The position numbers were made by a program, and so were the translations under genes. This document shows, one piece after another, positions 1 through 10,632 of a DNA stretch of 64,000 bases. The stretch comes from Zea mays (Eukaryota; Streptophyta; Magnoliopsida; Poales; Poaceae): NCBI RefSeq assembly GCF_902167145.1, contig NC_050097.1:143369982-143433981 (forward strand), read 5' to 3'. The notes under the pieces are model-generated. The model was given only the letters and a program-made list of their open reading frames with translations. It was not told the origin of the DNA and did no database searches. Positions within the stretch are counted from its first letter, which is position 1; the number at the start of each line of letters is the position of its first letter.

Positions 1-930
1 CCACCGCAAATTTGCTCTTCGTCGTGGACAGCCAATCCTGATGTCCCAAGCACAGTAAGGTCTGCCCCAATAGCTTCCCCTCACTCTTTCCTTTGTGTAG
101 CACCTATTCGAGGTCGACTGGGCATTAAGACGGTGAGCCCTGGCCGTGAACGGGGGATCGATGGGAACGGTTGACATGTGTGGGGACGGAGTGCCCCTAC
201 ATGTCGTGTATTTAGGTTTACCTTGCAAGGTTAAAACTCAATTCGAATCGTCTTCTTCTCATAGCTAATAAGACTGCTTGATCCATTGTACTGTATTGAG
301 TAATAAGTGGAAATGAGGTTACTTACAAAAGATGTTGGTTGACTAAATTGCTTGATACCATGTATGGATAGTTAGGTGCTCATCTATTCTAAATTATTAT
401 TCTAAAACTTGAAAACCTAAAACTTGATTTTAGACTCAGCTAGTGCTTTTGGCAAACCAAACCCCTCAGCCAAACACCTTCATGGTCTAGAGGTAGAGGA
501 GTAGAGTAGTAGACTCCTCACACCGGGTAAGTCTAGCTAAGTATTAGTATAATCAGCCTTGCTTGTGGCATAATTTTTGCAGGTACCTCCTTAATTTGGT
601 TGATGGGTGACTTGGCCTCCATCCCTACCACCGGGATAGATGGTCGAGAGGGCTACTGCTTTCGCAGGAGAGGACCAGGAGGAGTAGTGTGGCCAGGCTT
701 CGCCATGTTACTCGGTTTTCTCCATTAGTTATTTCCGTTGCATTAAAAATTATGGTTACTATTTCTGAAACTCCGATAATGTAATCACTAATGATGCTTT
801 CTTAATTTATGGTATTATGCTTTATTGTATTTCTCTGTGCCTCACCTTCGAGTGAGCTAGTGGTATTCGATCCTTGGTAAGTGGCTTTATCGGACTAGAT
901 TCGAGGGACTGACGGGTTATTTCGATTTAA
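1..930 (+). mobile_element. LTR remnant of an old Ty3/gypsy element (cut by window edge)
   Basis: Non-coding sequence directly upstream of an extra ORF and gag that run on the plus strand, so by position it is the 5' LTR and leader of the old gypsy element. I infer LTR identity from position and from resemblance to long grass gypsy LTRs. No LTR terminus or clear initiator-methionine primer site can be picked out, and no second copy lies in the window to prove it. Confidence 0.5.
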
Positions 931-932
931 GT

Positions 933-1601
933 GTGTTGCTGCCTTTAATGGTGCGACTTAGGCACTTAAGCTGGAATAATCTGGGCGGTTCTGCTACAAT
1001 CTGTCCATTCCCCGCTGAGAAGGAGGATGACCCGATGTGGAGGGACCAGGTTGACCATGCCAAGGACATGTGGGCAATCTACCCTGGGGCCATTGCTCGA
1101 CTCACGATTCGGTGCATGAGTGCACTGTACCGCCTGCATGTCCTACAGTGCGAGGCCATGTCACATTTGATGGGCTTGGCTTAGGATGTAAAGGGCACCA
1201 TCATCGACCGTGAAGATCCTGTGGTGGATCTATCTACCGAGTTGGTGGAGAAGGATCTCCAGACTAAGCAGATGGGTACCTAAATCCATGAGCTTGAAGA
1301 GCAAGTGCAGGAAAGGAACCACACCATTGAGGTTCTGGAAAACCAGCTCCAAAATACCCAGCAACAGCTTGAGGAGGCGAACGAGCACCTGGACATGCAT
1401 CACCAGAAGATGCATCATGACATGGAAGCAGATGAGGATGTGGATATTGAGGGAGAGGATCCTGAGCTGGCATCTAGCTTGGACACAGCCATCGCAGCTC
1501 GCTCTGGGGGCCACCTTCTCCAGAGTCTAGCATTGCCTCGTATGCCCTATAGGTGCCATGCTAGGAGTAGATGTGACAGGAAGCAGCCCTCCTCTGGATA
1601 G
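933..1601 (+). pseudogene. Decayed extra ORF (coiled coil) upstream of gypsy gag
   Basis: One reading frame of about 223 codons runs across this stretch, interrupted by TAG at 1182-1184 and TAA at 1281-1283. The N-terminal half has a Trp/Met-rich globular-looking stretch (WRDQVDHAKDMWAIYPG). The C-terminal half is a heptad-like Glu/Gln/Leu/His coiled coil (HELEEQVQERNHTIEVLENQ) followed by an acidic tract. It lies about 220 bp before the gag start. Size, position and coiled coil match the intact 225-residue ORFs of the tandem array at 52779-53456 and 62407-63084, though sequence similarity is weak by eye. Extra ORFs of unknown function upstream of gag are known in some plant gypsy elements. 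No function is assigned. Confidence 0.55.
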
Positions 1602-1819
1602 CTTAGCTTTTGGTTTCATGGTATACTAAGCTAGGAGTTGAGTCTTGTCTTGTCAATTGTAACAATGGAAAACTTTATTTTGGAGGATGGGAGAACAAAT
1701 GAGATTAAGTTCGTTTATGAAACTAATGTGACCAGATCTGTAGTTGGAATCCCCACAGTTTGCTCATTGCTTATCGCGAATATAGATTATGAGTAACAAC
1801 AGAAACTCCATAATTTCAG

Positions 1820-1911
1820 ATGGAAGGAAGAGCGTGTCGTGGGCAGAACCAACCAATTCCCCCACCACCGCCATAGCCTCCCACTATGCAGGAGTTGATG
1901 GCTCACTAAAA
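1820..1911 (+). pseudogene. Gag N-terminal fragment of old gypsy element
   Basis: An ATG at 1820 opens a proline-rich start (QNQPIPPPPP, one in-frame TAG, then PPTMQELMAH), a common beginning for plant gypsy Gag. The frame is interrupted at 1911/1912 by a 3.4-kb solo LTR. It resumes at 10636 beyond the target duplication with NEILLQLAQRQQQPQ. The gag was therefore continuous before the insertion. Both sides carry nonsense codons, so the gene was probably dead or decaying independently. Confidence 0.65.
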
Positions 1912-2122
1912 TGTAACACCCAAAATTTCCTTTTGATATTTTTTTTCTTTCTAGGAAGAATTACTTTCTCTATAAAGTATAACTCTATAAATTAAATAAA
2001 TAATAATAGGTAAGAATTTGGTATTCAAAACATAGGTCTGAAACTTAAAGCTAGAAGTTGGAGCTAGTTTCCTAAAGTTGAATAAATGATAAATACAGAA
2101 TTTTGGGCTATGTATTTAAACC

Positions 2123-2329
2123 ATTAAATGGGTGGTGAAATACCTTAGAGGGCATTTGTCTAAATGGAATAAATAATAAAAATATATTATTGCTTATATG
2201 ATTTATTAAATGGGTGGTGAAATACCTTAGAGGGCATTTGCTCATTGCTTATATGATTTATTCATGTCGAATGATATAAATTAGAGGGCATTTGTCTAAA
2301 TGGAATAAATAATAAAAATATATTATTGC
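2123..2329 (+). repeat. Local interleaved duplications inside the solo LTR
   Basis: A unit containing GGGTGGTGAAATACC and TTAGAGGGCATTTG occurs at about 2123-2158 and 2205-2240. A second unit (GAGGGCATTTG, then AATGGAATAAATAATAAAAA) occurs at about 2148-2193 and 2284-2329. A third (ATTGCTTATATGATTTATT) also occurs twice. The interleaving suggests replication slippage or successive small tandem duplications. Confidence 0.65.
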
Positions 2330-2704
2330 ATCATGATGGATTTGGATTGTGCATTTTGTTTGAAATAGAAATTCAAACTCAGATTCAAAATTGAATATAA
2401 TTTGAAATAGAAAACAGAAAATAAAACAAGAAAAAGAAAGGAAACCACCTGCCACGTGGGCCGAATTGACTGGCTGGCCCAACTCGCCAACCCAACCAAA
2501 CCATCTGCGCCGACATGTGGGGACCCACGGTCAGCCTCTCACTGTAGCCTCACACAAGCGCACCAGCCACCGACGTGTGGGACCCAATGCTCGGAACCGT
2601 CTTTCACTGGAGTCTGTTGCGAGGAGTTCATCGCGACAAAATCCTTTCCCCCCAATTTGCGCTCATCTCAGAAACCGTCCGGCCAAGCTTGCCCTCACCC
2701 GTGC

Positions 2705-2710
2705 TATAAA
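2705..2710 (+). promoter_or_regulatory. TATA-like box of the solo LTR
   Basis: GCTATAAAAG sits about 790 bp into the solo LTR and is followed by GC-richer sequence, as expected at a U3/R boundary. Assigned only from motif and position. Confidence 0.4.
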
Positions 2711-2906
2711 AGAATTAAACCCATGGCCGTCACCTCGATCTCGTAGGGCACCGATGCCTCATAGAAGGGAACACGCGCTACCATGGGAGAGGAATCCGCT
2801 GCCACCGTTGTTTGCTCTGCGCAATCGCTCGGACTTTCACAGGAGTCCTGAGATCACCACCGGATCACCAGGAGGATGCTCGTGACCTCAACCAGCGGAA
2901 TCAATG

Positions 2907-3161
2907 TGTTAGCTGCTGGCTGGGAAGTAGGAACTTGGAACACGGCAAGAAGAATTGGACGAACAGCACAAGGAATAGGTAGGAGATAGAGTTCAACTTG
3001 GAGGACAAGTATGGAGTTCAGTTATTACATTTCCTACTCATCCACACACATCTGTGATATATTTATATAAGGAAAACACACCACTCTAATTCACCCAATT
3101 GGGCCCAAACACCTTCATACTCTTCTTCCTGGGCCTCTTGGTCTCCTGATGCAGCCCAACA
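2907..3161 (-). repeat. 3' LTR of the Reina-like element
   Basis: 255-bp copy of 7963-8217. On the plus strand it starts TGTTAGCTGC and ends CAGCCCAACA. The pol frame runs 76 bases into this LTR and stops at 3086. Confidence 0.93.
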
Positions 3162-6100
3162 TTTCCCCCTTCTTTGAAAGCTGGTTGTCCCCAAACAGCA
3201 GCTCGAGGAAACTGTTGACGCAATTCAGCCACATCCTCCCAAGTAGCTAATTCTGCCGGCATGTGAGTCCATTTCACCAAAATTTGAGCACAAGCAGTAG
3301 TACCCCTCGCTACTGTACGATGCTGCAAAATCATTTCAGGAACATTGAAAGCAAAATCACCAGTGGGAAGAGTAGGTGAAGCTTTCAGACCGACACCCAA
3401 CGCCTTCTTCAGTTGCGAAACATGAAATACCGGATGGACCTTGGACGTATCTGGCAACAACAACTTGTAGGCCACTGCTCCCACACGCTGCACCACACGA
3501 AACGGCCCAAAAAACTTGAAAGCTAGCTTCTGATGCGCACGTGGAGCCACCGAAGACTGCACATACGGCTGCAGTTTCAGGAAAACCCAATCTCCCACAG
3601 CAAACTCCCTTTCAGAACGTCGTTTATCTGCCTGCCTTTTCATTCGTAATTTGGCACGTTCCAAATGTTGACGCACCAATTCTGACATTAGATGACGCTC
3701 CTGTAACCAAACATCCAAATCCGTGGAACTAATCACCGCATCAGGAGAGATACCAAACTGACGAGGCTGGCACCCATACAGCAGCTCAAATGGAGAACGA
3801 CCGGTGGCTGAATGAGGAGATGAATTATACCAAAATTGAGCTACTGATAACCATTGGCTCCACTGATGCGGACAGGCATGAACAAAACAACGTAAAAACG
3901 TTTCCAAACATTGGTTCACACGTTCAGTCTGGCCGTCTGATTGCGGATGGTAGGCAGAACTCATGCGCAACTGCACATCGGCCAGCCGAAAGAGCTCTTG
4001 CCACAGAAGACTGAGAAATATTTTGTCGCGATCAGATATAATAGACTGAGGCAATCCATGGTGTTTGTAAATCTGATCATGAAATAACCGAGCCACAGAC
4101 AAGGCTGTAAAGGGGTGTTTAAGGGGCAGAAAATTGGCATACTTTGTGAAAGTATCCACAATTACCAAAATACAAGTATAGGATTGTGATTGTGGGAGCG
4201 CCTCGATGAAATCCATGGAAATAATTTGCCACAAACCAGTAGGGACAGGAAGGGGCTGCAGCAGACCTGGCAAACGAGCTCTATCTGCTTTAGCCTGCTG
4301 ACAAATGACACAATGACGCACAAACTCTTGAACAGTATGCTTCATACCTTTCCATGCAAACAACTGTTTTAACCTTGCATAGGTAACAGGTATCCCTGAA
4401 TGGCCCCCAACAGCGGATTCATGAAAAACTGATAATAAACGCTGTTGTAAAGCCGGAGACTGGCCAACCCAAATTCTGTTCTTGTAACGCAGAATGCCAT
4501 TGTGCCATGAAAAATGTGGTACAGCAGAACCATCAATGGCCAACTTGGCAATCATTGCTGACGCTATTTCATCCGTACGATAAGACTCAGCAATGTCAGT
4601 TATCCACTGTGGAGTACAAGACGATACAGCTGAACAGGTAAACTGCATCTGTGGATGACGGGACAATGCATCTGCTGCACTGTTATCAACTCCTCGTTTA
4701 TAGACGATGCGATATTGCAATCCCAACAAACGAGTGAACATCTTCTTCTGCCACGGCGTATGTAAACGCTGCTCATCCAACTGTGCCAAACTACGATGAT
4801 CTGTATGAATGTGAAATTCCTTCAGCTGCAAATAATGACGCCAATGGTCCACAGCCATCAATATAGCCAAGTACTCCTTTTCGTATGTTGACAACCCTTG
4901 AGATTTAATACCCAAAGCCTTGCTCAAATAAGCTACCGGATGACCAGCTTGCATAAGTACAGCCCCAACACCCACTGCGCTAGCATCCGTTTCCAAACAA
5001 AAAGGCAATGAAAAATTAGGCAGTGCCAACACTGGGGCTGTAATGAGAGCTTCCTTCAAGGCTTGAAATGTCGCTTCATGCTCAGAAGTCCACACAAATA
5101 GGGCCCCTTTCTTGAGCAGAGCTTGCAAGGGTCGAGCAATAAGTCCAAAGTGTTTCACAAAACGCCTGTAATAGCCTGCCAGCCCCAAAAAACTGCGCAA
5201 TTCCTTCACTGTACCCGGAGTAGACCATTCTGCCACTGCCTGTATCTTGCTGGGATCTGTTGCCACTCCCTGAGCAGAAATAAGATGACCCAAATAGGAC
5301 AACTGGGACTGGGCAAAAGAACACTTAGACAACTTCAACTGCCACTGATCCCGGGCAAGAAGCTCCAATACCGACCGAAGGTGCAGCAAGTGGTCTTCAA
5401 AAGTGGCACTATAGATTAAAATATCATCAAAAAATACAAGAACACCACGGCGAAGCAGAGGCGCCAAGGTATCATTCATCGCCCGCTGGAATGTGGCCGG
5501 TGCACCAGTTAATCCGAATGCCATTACACGGAACTCATAATGACCAGAGTGGGTCTGAAAAGCCGTTTTGTGAGTATCATCCGGGTGTAGCAGAATTTGA
5601 TGGTAACCGGCAGTGAGATCCAAGCTAGTGAACCAAGATGCATTGCCCAATTCATCCAATAGTTCTTCAATAACTGGTACCGGATAGTGCGACTTCAATG
5701 TGATTGCATTTAAGTGCCGAAAATCAACACAAAAACGCCATGTATTATCCTTCTTTTTAACCAATAAAACTGAAGAAGAAAAAGGACTCACACTAGGCTG
5801 AACAATTCCAGACTGTAACATCACCTTGATCTGTCTTTCGATCTCATCCTTCACTGCCGGGGGATACCGATATGGACGAACCTTGACAGGAGAGGCTCCC
5901 GGTATCAATGGAATACTATGATCACAGTAACGAGAAGGAGGAAGACCAGAAGGAGGCTCGAACACTGTGAGAAATTCAGACAACAATGCCAACAGAGGTG
6001 AAGGTAATTTCAAGTCCGTCACAGACTGCGAGACAGGTTCCAACTGATGGACAGCAACCACTGAACCTGGAGAACAAACAGCAGACAAGCCTTGCAACAA

Positions 6101-6274
6101 CACCGAAGATTCTTGATAAGGAATAATCATCCATTTTTGCAACCAATGCACATTCATCGGACTATGGCATGCCAACCAATCCATACCGAGAATTATATCA
6201 TATGATGATAATGGCAAGACTCGAAAATCAGATGTAAATGTGCAGTGCTGCACTGACCATTTAGCGCCGATCAA
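3086..6274 (-). CDS. pol of Reina-like chromovirus (PR end, RT, RNase H, integrase, chromodomain)
   Basis: About 1062 codons are open in one frame. Order: end of the retroviral-type protease (SYDIILGMDWL), RT with the FFDDILIY form of the YxDD motif near residue 285, RNase H, H2C2 integrase zinc finger (HESAVGGHSG ... CVICQQAK), the catalytic integrase core (MDFIEALP; TERVNQ), and a C-terminal chromodomain-like stretch (ILVKWTHMPAELATWED). The open frame begins at a non-ATG codon because it is the continuation of the gag-protease frame at 6261-7352, offset by +1 and overlapping 14 bases. The break lies in a T/A-rich run near 6280-6295 inside protease and looks like a one-base indel, because this clade normally has a single gag-pol frame. 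The product would copy and integrate the element, and the chromodomain is thought to steer integration to particular chromatin. Confidence 0.92.
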   Translation of the reverse strand: MIGAKWSVQHCTFTSDFRVLPLSSYDIILGMDWLACHSPMNVHWLQKWMIIPYQESSVLLQGLSAVCSPGSVVAVHQLEPVSQSVTDLKLPSPLLALLSEFLTVFEPPSGLPPSRYCDHSIPLIPGASPVKVRPYRYPPAVKDEIERQIKVMLQSGIVQPSVSPFSSSVLLVKKKDNTWRFCVDFRHLNAITLKSHYPVPVIEELLDELGNASWFTSLDLTAGYHQILLHPDDTHKTAFQTHSGHYEFRVMAFGLTGAPATFQRAMNDTLAPLLRRGVLVFFDDILIYSATFEDHLLHLRSVLELLARDQWQLKLSKCSFAQSQLSYLGHLISAQGVATDPSKIQAVAEWSTPGTVKELRSFLGLAGYYRRFVKHFGLIARPLQALLKKGALFVWTSEHEATFQALKEALITAPVLALPNFSLPFCLETDASAVGVGAVLMQAGHPVAYLSKALGIKSQGLSTYEKEYLAILMAVDHWRHYLQLKEFHIHTDHRSLAQLDEQRLHTPWQKKMFTRLLGLQYRIVYKRGVDNSAADALSRHPQMQFTCSAVSSCTPQWITDIAESYRTDEIASAMIAKLAIDGSAVPHFSWHNGILRYKNRIWVGQSPALQQRLLSVFHESAVGGHSGIPVTYARLKQLFAWKGMKHTVQEFVRHCVICQQAKADRARLPGLLQPLPVPTGLWQIISMDFIEALPQSQSYTCILVIVDTFTKYANFLPLKHPFTALSVARLFHDQIYKHHGLPQSIISDRDKIFLSLLWQELFRLADVQLRMSSAYHPQSDGQTERVNQCLETFLRCFVHACPHQWSQWLSVAQFWYNSSPHSATGRSPFELLYGCQPRQFGISPDAVISSTDLDVWLQERHLMSELVRQHLERAKLRMKRQADKRRSEREFAVGDWVFLKLQPYVQSSVAPRAHQKLAFKFFGPFRVVQRVGAVAYKLLLPDTSKVHPVFHVSQLKKALGVGLKASPTLPTGDFAFNVPEMILQHRTVARGTTACAQILVKWTHMPAELATWEDVAELRQQFPRAAVWGQPAFKEGGNVGLHQETKRPRKKSMKVFGPNWVN
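3162..3175 (-). other. Polypurine tract of the Reina-like element
   Basis: On the minus strand AAGAAGGGGGAAA directly abuts the 3' LTR (TGTTGGGC). This is the expected site for plus-strand DNA priming. Confidence 0.8.
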
Positions 6275-7352
6275 TTGCTGAAAACAAATTTAAACGAGCA
6301 CCATCAGCAACCTGCACTTGCACAGAACTAGGCATCAAGGAAATACCAGACAGCTTTGTTGCCAGTGCGGAAGACAAGAATGAGTGCGAACTGCCCGAAT
6401 CAACTAACACCAAAACTTCAAACCCCTGAATCACTCCTTGAAATTTCACAGTAAGAAAAGCCTCCTCGCCAGACACTGCAGCTGCAGATAACATCATGAA
6501 CACCTGGTCACCCGCCACCTGATCAGCAACAGTACTGACAGATGAACCCTCTGCATCATCCACATAAAGATCCAACACTTCCTGAAGCACATGCAACTGC
6601 ACCGACTGTGGACATTGATGATCACGTGACCACTTCTCAGCACAACGTTGACAAAGCCCTCGAGCACGACGATAGGCACGTAGTGCAGCCAATTTATCTT
6701 CACCAGTGGAATGTCGATGTAATTCAGTACGACGACCTTCAATGGTTGGAACATTTCTCTTCTCAGTGACAAGTGGTCGAGGTAGAGGCAAAGGATTAGA
6801 CGCCAATGAACGCTCGGGCAGAAACAACTCCAAACGACGTCCATCCACATGCCTATGCGATGTCGACACCTCTTCCTGCAACAATGCGAACACACAGGCA
6901 GAATCCAGAGAAGAAGGACGCTGAACAAACACAACAGCTCTAATATCCTCACGAAGGCCATCCACAAATCGTTGCACAAAATAAATTGGGTCCATAGGAC
7001 GACCATAGGCTACCAGATTATCGACCAAAGCGGAAAAACGTTCCACATATTCAGAAACAGTAGATGTTTGACGAATACGAAACAGACTACGAATAAAAGC
7101 TTCATGCTCATCTTTGCCAAACCGATCTAACAGCGATTGACAAAAAACAGGCCAAGTAGAAGCACGACACTGCTCTGCTCGAGAAGAAAACCAACGAGCA
7201 GCAGGTCCTTTCAGATGCATCGTTGCCACCTTGATCCACAAACTCGGATCCACTGAATACATATCAAAATAGCCTTGACTAAGCCGGATCCACAATTTTG
7301 GATTCTCCCCCTCAAACACTGGAAAGTTTAACTGTGGCAACCGACCTCTCAT
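6261..7352 (-). CDS. gag (main part) and protease start of Reina-like element
   Basis: 363 codons. It opens with MRGRLPQLNFPVFEGENP, typical of the retrotransposon-gag domain, followed by WFSSR and GLREDIRAVV. Then comes a zinc-knuckle-like segment (CQRCAEKWSRDHQCP) with Cys-x2-Cys and a His-x-Cys ending. The protease active site LVDSGSSHSFL lies near residue 316. The frame ends just after the protease flap region, where it should run into pol. The true start is probably upstream at 7864, since the N-terminal Gag segment continues there in another frame. The particle protein should assemble in the cytoplasm around element RNA. Confidence 0.88.
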   Translation of the reverse strand: MRGRLPQLNFPVFEGENPKLWIRLSQGYFDMYSVDPSLWIKVATMHLKGPAARWFSSRAEQCRASTWPVFCQSLLDRFGKDEHEAFIRSLFRIRQTSTVSEYVERFSALVDNLVAYGRPMDPIYFVQRFVDGLREDIRAVVFVQRPSSLDSACVFALLQEEVSTSHRHVDGRRLELFLPERSLASNPLPLPRPLVTEKRNVPTIEGRRTELHRHSTGEDKLAALRAYRRARGLCQRCAEKWSRDHQCPQSVQLHVLQEVLDLYVDDAEGSSVSTVADQVAGDQVFMMLSAAAVSGEEAFLTVKFQGVIQGFEVLVLVDSGSSHSFLSSALATKLSGISLMPSSVQVQVADGARLNLFSAIDRR

Positions 7353-7864
7353 AGCCCACTAACACCATCTGACCCAATCATCTCAGGCATAGAAGCAACA
7401 AACTGCTGAGCAGAGGAAGAGCACATACCCTTTACCGGGGGATGGATAAGGGCGGTGACCGACCCAAAACCATCCTCCCGGTGAATCGATTCGATGCAGT
7501 GCCCATGGGGCGAGGCGGCTGGAGATCCGGCAGCAGGACGCGCTCCCACTGATGGCGATGGGGCAAGTACTCCCGTCATCAGGTTGGGTTGATCCAGCAG
7601 CGCCCTCTCACAATGCTTGGCAATTTTGCCAACCTCCAGACGAAGATCATCAACCACGCCATCGATGCCCATCTTCCATTCCTCAAGCGCACCCGTGGCG
7701 TGCTCAAGGGTACGGACGCGAGCATCCTGCGCCGCCGTATGGCCCGAAAATAGTGCCTCCTAGCGCGCATCCTGATCGGTGGCGCGGCGATCTAACTTCG
7801 CTTCCTGCTCTGCGAAACGCCGAGCGATCTCATCCAAAATAATTTGAGTATCCGGATTCACCAT
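7349..7864 (-). pseudogene. Broken N-terminal part of gag, Reina-like element
   Basis: An ATG at 7864 (MVNPDTQIILDEIARRF) opens a charged helical N-terminus. A TAG at 7760-7762 interrupts it. The same frame resumes (MGIDGVVDDLRLEVGKIA) and runs to 7349, where it is out of frame with the main gag. So one nonsense codon and one frameshift separate this segment from the rest. Position just after the primer site and helical composition fit a Gag start. The segment itself is poorly conserved among elements. Confidence 0.65.
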
Positions 7865-7948
7865 CACTTGCTGCCGGCGGAAGCGGGTATTGTAGTGGTG
7901 GCACGACGGAGGATCCAGAGTGAAATCCCAACAAGCAAGAACGACTGC

Positions 7949-7960
7949 CCTTTGATACCA
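7949..7960 (-). other. Primer binding site (initiator Met-tRNA type), Reina-like element
   Basis: Minus strand reads TGGTATCAAAGG two bases after the 5' LTR. This closely resembles the usual plant TGGTATCAGAGC site complementary to the 3' end of initiator tRNA-Met. Confidence 0.8.
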
Positions 7961-7962
7961 CT

Positions 7963-8217
7963 TGTTAGCTGCTGGCTGGGAAGTAGGAACTTGGAACACG
8001 GCAAGAAGAATTGGACGAACAACACAAGGAATAGGTAGGAGATAGAGTTCAACTTGGAGGACAAGTATGGAGTTCAGTTATTACATTTCCTACTCATCCG
8101 CACACATCTGTGATATATTTATATAAGGAAAACACACCACTCTAATTCACCCAATTGGGCCCAAACACCTTCACACTCTTCTTCCTGGGCCTCTTGGTCT
8201 CCTGATGCAGCCCAACA
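7963..8217 (-). repeat. 5' LTR of the Reina-like element, with TATA box
   Basis: Second 255-bp LTR. A TATA-like tract (TATATAAATATA on the minus strand, 8114-8125) is the likely promoter core. Confidence 0.93.
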
Positions 8218-10632
8218 CAATGGCCGAGGAGCCCAAAATTGCTCGCCGTATTTGGATTTGGGCCACATCACGGTATGGCCGAGCTCCTCCACAAATCGGC
8301 GGCAGGTGAGAACTCATCCATGTAGTTCGCCTTATCCTCCTGCTTGGGTAGCACCAGCTCGTTTGGAGTTTCTTGCATCGGGTGACGCTTGGGGCTTGGG
8401 TCGGCAATGGCGCGCCGCCGTGGGTCGCGGAGACTGAGAGCTGCGCTGCCGCTCAGCTCTGACCGGGGTAGATGATGGGTCGGTCGTCGTCGGATCAGCT
8501 GCGTGTGGCTGTGATTAGAGGACCGCGTAACCATTCGCGAGATCAAATCCAGGTCGCTAATTCGGGATCGCAGGACAGAGATCAGATCATGCGTTAATAA
8601 AATCCTCACCATAGATTATTGAACTTAGATCTAATCCAGACCACGAGATCTTAATCGTGCGGCTCAGATTCTACAGTACTCCTTCGGCCGGGTTCTCTTG
8701 CACAAGGGTCCCTACAGATTTAGGGTTTTAACTCGCCATCCTGTTTTTGTAGCCAAGCCCCAGGATCAACTTTTAGAATTACATGTGGGTCCCTGAACTT
8801 TTTAAATAAGCCCCTAGAAGCTATTTTAGGACAAAATAAATATTAGAAATGCATATAAACTAGTAAACTCCATAACTCTTACATTTTTACTCCAAATTGA
8901 CCCGTTCCAGTTGCGTTAGCTTCATACAAATATTTACTACGCAGTAACAACATTATTTATACCATGACGCATACTTTTATAGTTATATATTTATTCATCC
9001 TATGTCTACTAGATTAACTCTTCTAAAATAAAGCTAACATGTCCATAATTAGGATTTGATTAAAATATGATATCTAGTCAAGTTATAATTAAAATTAAAG
9101 TTGAGTTAAATTATTTATAGAATAGTCTCTCATATGATATACACTGACCAATTTATAATATAGTTTAATAGTTAAATCACATAGATCTTCCATAAAACAT
9201 AACTTTGTAACCATAACTCCGAATTTAGTGGTTCTCGAACCTGGAATCTCGTAGCATCGCATAGATTATTATTACGCAGTTTGTTCTTATATTTGGTGTG
9301 ATGTTAATTTTGTCTATACCCTGTTTATTTGTATTGCTACGTCTAGCGCGAGGTTACGAGTAACTTGAAGAACAAGTTGGTACCTGGAATCTCAAGTCCT
9401 AGCCAAGTTGTGCCCTTGATCACTCCTTTTTACCCAATAATGTTTCTGTTAATCATTATGATCTGCATAGGTTAATTTTGATAGGACCCAATAGGTTACC
9501 TTAGTTTCACTATCTTTATGCCTTGTTTACCACTGAAATTTTGGGTAGTACTTGCTAGTACTTTATGTGGATTTGGGCATTGAGATACACATTATTCATG
9601 ATCATACTTTTATTATTAGTTGTTATTTACTGTTCATGATAAGATCATTATGTTGATTGGAACATGGAGCGACCACACGGGAAAATAGTGCTACCACAAG
9701 GGTGGTATGGGACGCCCTTGCCTGACTAATCAGGAAAGCTAGTGGAGGACTACTTTACCCGAAAGGGGCAAGGGTAGTAGGGGAGTGGTCAGTGTAGGGA
9801 GGTTCACAGGCTGATTTTGCTGCAATGGCGGTCAGACGAGGGAACCCTGCATTGGAGCTTCCTAGAAACTGTACCGAGTTTTTTGAAGCTAGTGGAACTT
9901 TGTAAAGGCCTCGTAGTGGTACCCTACCTTGCTTCCTTGGTAGAGGTGTATGGGGTCTGATCAACTCCATGGCAAATGGGTAACATGACTTTTGCGTAAA
10001 GATGTGCAACATCTGCAGAGTGTAAAACTGGTATATCAGTCGTGCTCACGGTCATGAGCAGCTCGGACCCTCACATGATTAACTTATGGAATTAAATTCA
10101 ATTTGTCATTTGCATTGCATTGAGGGTGTTGTTGATTCATCTTGATCTCTTATTTAATTGGGCTGATATTTACTTATACTTAGTAACTGCTAATAAAATT
10201 TTGACCAACTTTAAAAGCAAAGCTTAGCTTTAGCCATCCTCTTTGGTAAGCCTTACACTTCACATGAGCTCCCACCTTTGGTGAGATCATGCACATTATT
10301 CCCCCCAACTTGTTGAGCGATAAACGTATGTGAGCTCACCCTTGCTGCCTCACACCTCAAGAATAGGTACCGCAGGATGAGGCACATGGAGGATGTTGTG
10401 ATGAGTTCATGAGAGGTCTAGGCCGTTGTCTCCCAGTCAACTTTGGGTTGCTGGATCGTTGTCTTCATATGATGTAATTATTTAACTATTTTGTACAGAA
10501 CTCCATTATATATAAATAATGTAACATTCATTTTTGTACCATGAGTCATCATATGTGTGAGACTTGGTCCTAGCACACTTAGTGATTATGTTCGCGCCAA
10601 TGTCATGGTGCCCCCGAAACCCGAGTGTGACA

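Larger units (their letters stand above)
2907..8217 (-). mobile_element. Nearly complete 5.3-kb Ty3/gypsy chromovirus (Reina-like)
   Basis: Two 255-bp LTRs (2907-3161 and 7963-8217) bound the element, and exact CAATG duplications flank it at 2902-2906 and 8218-8222. I count three differences between the LTRs, all transitions, so insertion is fairly recent. Gag, protease, RT, RNase H, integrase and a C-terminal chromodomain-like region are on the minus strand. The primer site follows the 5' LTR by two bases and a purine tract precedes the 3' LTR. Short LTRs, total size near 5.3 kb and a chromodomain fit the Reina clade (inference). Coding is broken by one stop and two frameshifts, so it is not autonomous as it stands. 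Confidence 0.93.
1912..10632 (+). mobile_element. 3.4-kb gypsy-type solo LTR containing a nested chromovirus
   Basis: It starts TGTAACACCC and ends GAGTGTGACA, so it has TG...CA termini. The 5-bp duplication TAAAA is exact at 1907-1911 and 10633-10637. Subtracting the nested element and one copy of its duplication (2907-8222) leaves about 3405 bp with no coding region, primer site or second LTR. This is the signature of LTR-LTR recombination that removed the interior. Orientation is taken from TG...CA plus a TATA-like box at 2705. The length and the TGTAACACC start fit Tekay/Del-type chromovirus LTRs, like the 4-kb LTRs at 43972 onward. The family is inferred. Short ORFs inside it are not credible genes. 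Confidence 0.85.

Noticed and set aside
6285..6292. TTTAAAT heptamer as a programmed -1 frameshift site between gag and pol
   Set aside because: It is in the right phase for -1 slippage, but pol lies in the +1 frame, so the heptamer cannot explain the join.
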